DNA of 38,021 bases, taken from Halomonas sp. NO4 (lineage in GTDB: Bacteria > Pseudomonadota > Gammaproteobacteria > Pseudomonadales > Halomonadaceae). This document shows positions 33,962 to 38,021 of this stretch, piece by piece. Made by a program: the position numbers and the translations under genes. The notes below the pieces were generated by a model, which ran no database searches, was not told the origin of the DNA, and worked only from the letters and a program-made list of their open reading frames with translations. Numbering within the stretch: position 1 is the first letter of the stretch; each line of letters opens with the position of its first letter. The stretch spans positions 1-38,021 of the forward strand of contig NZ_WHMA01000009.1 in assembly GCF_010994375.1 (NCBI RefSeq), in the 5' to 3' direction.

Positions 33962-34465
33962 TCAAGCGGCGGGCAGCACGGCGTAGTCGCCGCGGGCTTC
34001 CAGGCAGAGGGTGTCGTTGCACCACAGGCGCTGCACGAGGGCGATGCGCCCCTTGCCACGAGTCGCGAGCTGCCTTTCCAGGTGCGCGGGGCCACTCTCG
34101 CTTTCCGGCGTGCAGGTCAGGCGGTAGTCGTTCTTCACCGGGGCGAGAAAGCGCTGGCTGGCTTCCGCCACCACCACGTCGCGGGCGTAGCCTCGTTCAC
34201 GTAGCCACAGCGTGGTCCAGCACCAGCCAAGCAGCGTCGTCTGGGCGGTGAGCGCCCCGCCGAACCCGGTGCCCTTGTCGTTGAGACTGGGCGCAAGCGC
34301 CAGGTCCCAGACGAGAGTGTCCCCCTCCCGGTGCATGGCAAGGATGCCGAGGTGCTCGACCAGGGGAATCGCCTCGGTCAGCCAGCCCAGGAAGGCCGCC
34401 GGGTCGTCGGAGTGCCCGGCAGCGGGCAGCGGCAGTCGCGGATGGGGAACGCCGATCTCGCGCAT
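33962..34465 (-). CDS. YiiD C-terminal-type thioesterase domain protein
   Basis: A 167-residue hotdog-fold protein of the YiiD_C thioesterase-like family. The block LAPSLNDKGTGFGGALTAQTTLLGW, near residues 77-101, is the conserved catalytic/substrate-binding region, and the following AEASQRFLAPV segment completes the fold. It lies three bases after the stop of the nitroreductase gene and is co-transcribed with it. Expected to hydrolyse a small acyl-CoA, but the substrate is unknown. It ends about 100 bases from tRNA-Ser and is the first core gene on this side. Confidence 0.87.
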   Translation of the reverse strand: MREIGVPHPRLPLPAAGHSDDPAAFLGWLTEAIPLVEHLGILAMHREGDTLVWDLALAPSLNDKGTGFGGALTAQTTLLGWCWTTLWLRERGYARDVVVAEASQRFLAPVKNDYRLTCTPESESGPAHLERQLATRGKGRIALVQRLWCNDTLCLEARGDYAVLPAA

Positions 34466-34468
34466 CGC

Positions 34469-35029
34469 TCAGCTCCAGTGCTCGACGAAGTCGGAGATCC
34501 GGTGCTCGGCGATGGGCTTGTGCCGCCCGCCGAGCTGGCCGAGGTAGACGAAGGCGACGATCTCGTCCTCCTCGCCGAGTCCCAGCCCCTTGCGCACGGC
34601 AGGGTCGAAGGCGTACTTGCCGCTGCGCCACATGGCGCCCAGCCCCTGGGCATGGGCGGCGAGCACGATGCCGTGGGCGGCACAGCCGGCGGAAATCACC
34701 TGCTCGATCCTGGGCACCTTGGCCACGTCGGGAGTGACCTTGGCGATCACGGCGATGATCATCGGGGCGCGCAGCGGCTTCTTGCGCGCCGCATCCAGCA
34801 CGCTGTCCTCGGCATGGGGATCTTCGCGGTACTCGGCCTCGGCGAAGAGTTCACCCAGGCGCTCGAGGCCTTCCCCCGAGAACTCGATGAAGCGCCAGGG
34901 CCGCAGCTCGCCGTGGTCCGGCGCACGTAGCGCCGCGCGGTAGATCGCCTCGAGCTGCTCGGGACTGGGCGGCGGTCCCATCAGCTTGCCCATGGAGCTG
35001 CGCTCGTGCAGCAAGGTCATGGCATCCAT
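34469..35029 (-). CDS. ydjA: YdjA-type nitroreductase
   Basis: A 186-residue FMN-dependent nitroreductase. The motif RAPDHGELRPWRF (35-47) is specific to the YdjA group, preceded by the ERSS segment for FMN phosphate binding, with GLGAMWRSG near the flavin in the C-terminal half. These enzymes reduce nitro compounds with NAD(P)H; the natural substrate is not known. AGGAG lies about seven bases before the ATG at 35029. It is the first gene of a two-gene unit with the thioesterase; QueF lies just upstream on the same strand. Confidence 0.9.
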   Translation of the reverse strand: MDAMTLLHERSSMGKLMGPPPSPEQLEAIYRAALRAPDHGELRPWRFIEFSGEGLERLGELFAEAEYREDPHAEDSVLDAARKKPLRAPMIIAVIAKVTPDVAKVPRIEQVISAGCAAHGIVLAAHAQGLGAMWRSGKYAFDPAVRKGLGLGEEDEIVAFVYLGQLGGRHKPIAEHRISDFVEHWS

Positions 35030-35071
35030 GTTGCTCTCCTGTTCGGGTCTGTCGGCACTCTACCCAAGGTG

Positions 35072-35905
35072 CTACTGACGCGCCAGACGCAGCGGCTCGG
35101 GCGGGCGCTCGCCGGGCGTGGCGCGCCAGGGACTGATGTCGAGCCCGCCGCGACGCACGTAGCGCGCCAGCACCAGCAGCCGCTCCGGCCGGGCACGGGC
35201 CATCAGGTCCATGAAGATATGCTCCACGCAGTGCTCGTGGAAATCCTGATGCTGGCGGTAGCCGATGAGGTAGCGCAAGAGCCCCTCGCGGTCGAGCTGC
35301 GGGCCGCGATAGCGGATCAGCACGCTGCCCCAGTCGGGCTGGCCGGTAACCGGGCAGTTGGACTTGAGCAGGTGCGAGTGGAGCGTCTCCTCGACAACCG
35401 CCTGGCCCACCTTCAGGTGGTCGGCGCTGGGGGTGTAGTCGCTTACCGCGATGTCCAGCTCGTCCAGGCACTCGCCCGGCAGTTGCCGCGGCATGAGCGC
35501 CGCGTCGTCGACGCCGAACAGCGCCACCGAGACCGGCGCGCCGGCCGCGGCGGCCAGGTCGCGTTCGAGCACTTCGATCACCCGCTCACGGCTGGCGAAG
35601 CGAGTCTGGTTGAAGCCGTTGAGGTAGAGCTTCCACGACTTGGACTCGATCAGGTGGGGCGAGTCGGCCGGCAGGCGGAAGCGCGCCACGGCGACGACCG
35701 GCTTGCCACGGGTGTTGAGCCAGCTGACCTCGAAGGCGTGCCACTCGTCCTCGCCGACGAAGGGCAGCGCGCCCGCCGCAATGCCCAGCGGAGCGCGGTT
35801 CGCGGCACGCGGAATGGGATAGAGCAGCCTCGCGTCGTAGCGTTCGGGGTAGGCGGATTCCCGCCCCAGGGGAGCATGGGCCAGGGTGTCGGGACGATGA
35901 CTCAT
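35072..35905 (-). CDS. queF: 7-cyano-7-deazaguanine reductase (long form)
   Basis: A 277-residue QueF of the two-domain YqcD type. The catalytic Cys lies in LLKSNCPVTGQPDWGSV, with the QueF motif ESKSWKLYLNGFNQTRF in the N-terminal domain and EHCVEHIF for substrate binding. It reduces preQ0 to preQ1 with NADPH in queuosine tRNA-modification. The start overlaps the stop of the ABC permease gene by four bases (ATGA), so the three genes ATPase, permease and queF are one operon. No preQ1 riboswitch is visible upstream. Confidence 0.97.
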   Translation of the reverse strand: MSHRPDTLAHAPLGRESAYPERYDARLLYPIPRAANRAPLGIAAGALPFVGEDEWHAFEVSWLNTRGKPVVAVARFRLPADSPHLIESKSWKLYLNGFNQTRFASRERVIEVLERDLAAAAGAPVSVALFGVDDAALMPRQLPGECLDELDIAVSDYTPSADHLKVGQAVVEETLHSHLLKSNCPVTGQPDWGSVLIRYRGPQLDREGLLRYLIGYRQHQDFHEHCVEHIFMDLMARARPERLLVLARYVRRGGLDISPWRATPGERPPEPLRLARQ

Positions 35906-36675
35906 GAGCGAATTCCCTTGCCGCGCTCGAGCATCCAGAGCGCCAGCGCGAAAAGCCCCGCGATGAAGGCGAGAATGGCGGCCAGCGCCCAGGCCACCGG
36001 GATGTCGGACACCCCCAGAAAGCCGTGGCGGAAGACGTTGACCATGTAGAGGATGGGGTTGAGCAACGACACGCCCTGCCAGAACGGGGGCAGCAGCGTG
36101 ATCGAGTAGAAAACCCCGCCGAGGTAGGTCAGCGGCGTGAGCACGAAGGTCGGCACGATGGAGACATCGTCGAACTTGTTGGCGAGCAGCGCGTTGATGA
36201 AGCCACCGATGGAGAAGAGCGCTGCGGTGAGCACCACCACCCCGACGGTCAGCAGCGGATGGGCGACGCTCAGACGAGTAAAGAACAGCGACACCAGGGT
36301 GACGATCACCCCCACCCCCAGGCCGCGGGCCATGCCCCCCAGCACGAAGCCGGTGAGGATCACCCAGTTGGGCATGGGCGAGACCATCATCTCCTCGACC
36401 GAGCGCTGGAACTTGTTGGAGAAGAAGCTGGAGGCCACGTTGGAGTAGCTGTTGGTGATCACCGCCATCATGATCAGCCCGGGAACGATGAAGTCCATGT
36501 AGGTGAAGCCATCCATCTCGCCGATGCGCGAGCCGATCAGGCTGCCGAAGATGATGAAGTACATGGTCATGGTGATCGAGGGCGGCAGCAGCGTCTGCGG
36601 CCAGATGCGCGTGAAGCGCTTGATCTCCTTGAGCACCAGGGTCCAGAGGGCGATGGCGGTCTGGGTGGCGGTCAT
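35902..36675 (-). CDS. yadH: ABC-2 type export permease (YadH-like)
   Basis: A 257-residue membrane permease with about six hydrophobic segments. It begins MTATQTAIALWTLVLKEIKRF and contains FTYMDFIVPGLIMMAVI and LTPLTYLGGVFYSITLLPPFW, typical of YadH in the ABC-2 family. It should form the channel for the ATPase encoded by the overlapping upstream gene (four-base ATGA overlap). The start at 36675 is chosen for that coupling; an upstream extension in frame would run inside the ATPase gene. The substrate is unknown. Confidence 0.93.
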   Translation of the reverse strand: MTATQTAIALWTLVLKEIKRFTRIWPQTLLPPSITMTMYFIIFGSLIGSRIGEMDGFTYMDFIVPGLIMMAVITNSYSNVASSFFSNKFQRSVEEMMVSPMPNWVILTGFVLGGMARGLGVGVIVTLVSLFFTRLSVAHPLLTVGVVVLTAALFSIGGFINALLANKFDDVSIVPTFVLTPLTYLGGVFYSITLLPPFWQGVSLLNPILYMVNVFRHGFLGVSDIPVAWALAAILAFIAGLFALALWMLERGKGIRS

Positions 36676-37634
36676 GCGCGCGCCTCCTGCGCCGGTTCGG
36701 CAGCCGCGGTAGCGCTGCTCCGTTCCACCATGGAGACGAACATCTCCTCGAGGCGGTTGGCGCGGTTGCGCATGGAGACCACCTGCACGCCCTGCTCGCC
36801 GAGGGCCGCGAACACCTCGTTGAGGCGCTGGCCGCGGTGCACCACCACGGCCAGCTGCGCCGGCTCCACGCGCCTCACCTCGAACCCCTCGACGTGCGGC
36901 GTCTCCTCCACGGGATGGGCCAGATCGAGCAGGAACGTCTCCGTGTTCAGCTCGGAAAGCAGCTCGCGCACGCTGGTGTTCCGCACGATCTCGCCATGAT
37001 TGATGATCGCCACCTGGCGGCAGAGGCTCTCGGCCTCCTCCAGGTAGTGGGTGGTGAGAATGATGGTGGTGCCCTCCTCGCGGTTGATGCGCCGCATGTA
37101 CTCCCACATGCTGCGGCGCAGCTCGATATCCACACCCGCGGTGGGCTCGTCGAGGATCAACAGCCGCGGCCGGTGCATCAAGGCGCGAGCGATCATCAGG
37201 CGGCGCTTCATGCCACCGGAGAGCATGCGCGCACTGCCGTTGCGCTTGTCCCACAGCCCCAGGTCGGTGAGCAGCTCGCGCGCTCGCGGCAGCGCCTCGC
37301 GCCGCGGCATGCCGTAGTAGCCCGCCTGGGCGAGCACGATGTCGATCACCTTCTCGAACTGGTTGAAGTTGAACTCCTGGGGCACCACGCCCAGGTGGTA
37401 CTTGGCGCGGGCGAAATCACGGTCGGTATCGATCCCGAAGATCTCGACCTTGCCGGCCGTCTTCTGCACCAGCGAACACACCACCCCCAGGGTCGTGGAC
37501 TTGCCGGCGCCGTTGGGGCCGAGCAGCGCAAAGAAATCGCCCTGGGCGACATCCAGGTCGATGCCTTTCAGGGCGTGAAATCCGTTGCCGTAGACCTTGG
37601 TCAGGCCCCGGATCGACAGCGCCGGTTCGGCCAT
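36672..37634 (-). CDS. yadG: ABC exporter ATP-binding protein (YadG-like)
   Basis: A 320-residue ABC ATPase with Walker A GPNGAGKST, signature LSGGMKRRL, Walker B LLILDEPTAGVD, and the H-loop TTHYLEEAE. The FNFNQFE segment and the overall order closely match E. coli YadG. The ATG at 37634 gives the family N terminus (MAEPALSIRGLTKVYG); the upstream in-frame stretch from 37853 lacks family similarity. It has about 40 extra C-terminal residues ending in an Ala-rich tail. It is the first gene of the yadG-yadH-queF unit. Confidence 0.95.
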   Translation of the reverse strand: MAEPALSIRGLTKVYGNGFHALKGIDLDVAQGDFFALLGPNGAGKSTTLGVVCSLVQKTAGKVEIFGIDTDRDFARAKYHLGVVPQEFNFNQFEKVIDIVLAQAGYYGMPRREALPRARELLTDLGLWDKRNGSARMLSGGMKRRLMIARALMHRPRLLILDEPTAGVDIELRRSMWEYMRRINREEGTTIILTTHYLEEAESLCRQVAIINHGEIVRNTSVRELLSELNTETFLLDLAHPVEETPHVEGFEVRRVEPAQLAVVVHRGQRLNEVFAALGEQGVQVVSMRNRANRLEEMFVSMVERSSATAAAEPAQEARA

Positions 37635-37870
37635 GAAAGCGTCCTCTGGTCGCGGATGAATCGAAGGAAGAGGGAAGAAATATCGGGGCAGGCGCCGAGA
37701 AATCAAGACGCCGCCTCCCTGGATGAGAGAGCCGGCGACAGAAACGCCGGTCGAGCGGCGGCAGCGATGGACGCTGCGGGCAGACACCGCGATACGCGGC
37801 CCTCGCCTCGGCCAGACGATGATCATCCGGGGAGCGGGTCTCGCGTATTGCACTGCCGGCTGGCAGAAGA

Positions 37871-37946
37871 TGGCGTCCCATAGGGGGTTCGAACCCCTGT
37901 TCCCGCCGTGAAAGGGCGGTGTCCTAGGCCACTAGACGAATGGGAC
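37871..37946 (-). tRNA. tRNA-Glu(TTC)
   Basis: A 76-base tRNA with acceptor GTCCCAT, D-arm, anticodon loop CTTTCAC (anticodon TTC), T-arm GGGGTTCGAACCCC and encoded CCA. It is followed by the yadG unit on the same strand. Confidence 0.97.
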
Positions 37947-37962
37947 AGAAAGGAGGTGCTAT

Positions 37963-38021
37963 TGGAGCGGGAAACGAGATTCGAACTCGCGACCCTCGCC
38001 TTGGCAAGGCGATGCTCTACC
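37963..38021 (-). tRNA. tRNA-Gly(GCC), 5' end beyond window
   Basis: The 3' 59 bases are present: anticodon stem-loop with TTGCCAA (anticodon GCC), T-arm GCGAGTTCGAATCTCG and TTCCCGCTCCA. The 5' acceptor strand lies past the window edge. It forms a tRNA cluster with tRNA-Glu, 16 bases apart. Confidence 0.93.

Noticed and set aside
33541..34251. Plus-strand frame running through tRNA-Ser
   Set aside because: Its EGEGFEPSKPF segment is simply the tRNA-Ser 3' half in translation, and the rest is opposite the thioesterase gene.
1..38021. CRISPR array
   Set aside because: No regularly spaced direct repeats of CRISPR type and no cas gene were found.

Overview
The window looks like chromosomal DNA of a GC-rich gammaproteobacterium, most likely a Halomonas relative. 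That is an inference from the housekeeping genes at the right end (long-form QueF, YdjA-type nitroreductase, YiiD-type thioesterase, YadG/YadH-type ABC exporter, standard CCA-encoding tRNAs); no rRNA or species marker is present. About 33 kb left of a tRNA-Ser(GGA) gene is accessory DNA: defence genes, a plasmid-like replication/recombination module and AT-rich fragments. The right 4 kb is core genome.

Layout: (1) 168-2169: a small unknown gene, then an AT-rich pair on the minus strand (soluble 303-aa protein plus a four-helix membrane protein). (2) 2312-17731, minus strand: an eight-gene operon read from right to left: DUF499 ATPase, 210-aa unknown protein, DUF1156 adenine methylase, RecF/OLD-type ATPase, PIN nuclease, RNA ligase, DUF262/DUF1524 nuclease, and a PLD-SNF2 helicase. 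The ATPase, methylase and helicase form a BREX/DISARM-like modification-dependent defence core. The ATPase-PIN-RNA ligase trio, with overlapping reading frames, sits inside it and suggests an RNA cut-and-reseal device. (3) 17955-20120: a secreted SH3-domain protein and an unrecognised 429-aa protein. (4) 20131-26387: a plasmid/ICE-like module. On the minus strand are a seed-maturation-like small protein, an HTH regulator and an inovirus Gp2-type protein. On the plus strand are a zinc-ribbon/glycine-zipper protein, a DUF932 protein, a 61-aa protein, an ERF annealing protein, a YqaJ exonuclease and a RadC-like protein. (5) 26531-30761, minus strand: a DUF3800 protein followed by an OLD-TOPRIM ATPase/nuclease and a UvrD-like helicase, which is Gabija-like with an extra gene. 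(6) 30818-33769: a decayed SRAP (YedK) gene, an AlpA-type regulator, an AT-rich gene encoding a C-terminal ribbon-helix-helix protein preceded by an 11-bp phased repeat array, and a gene-poor junction next to tRNA-Ser. (7) 33770-38021: tRNA-Ser, thioesterase, nitroreductase, QueF, ABC permease and ATPase, tRNA-Glu, and a partial tRNA-Gly.

No integrase or second attachment site is visible, so the outer limits of the island cannot be fixed. The main candidate for an undescribed system is the ATPase/PIN/RNA-ligase cassette at 7840-10446 within the methylase-helicase operon. The second is the DUF3800 plus GajA/GajB-like trio. Family calls rest on motifs read by eye; no database search was possible.
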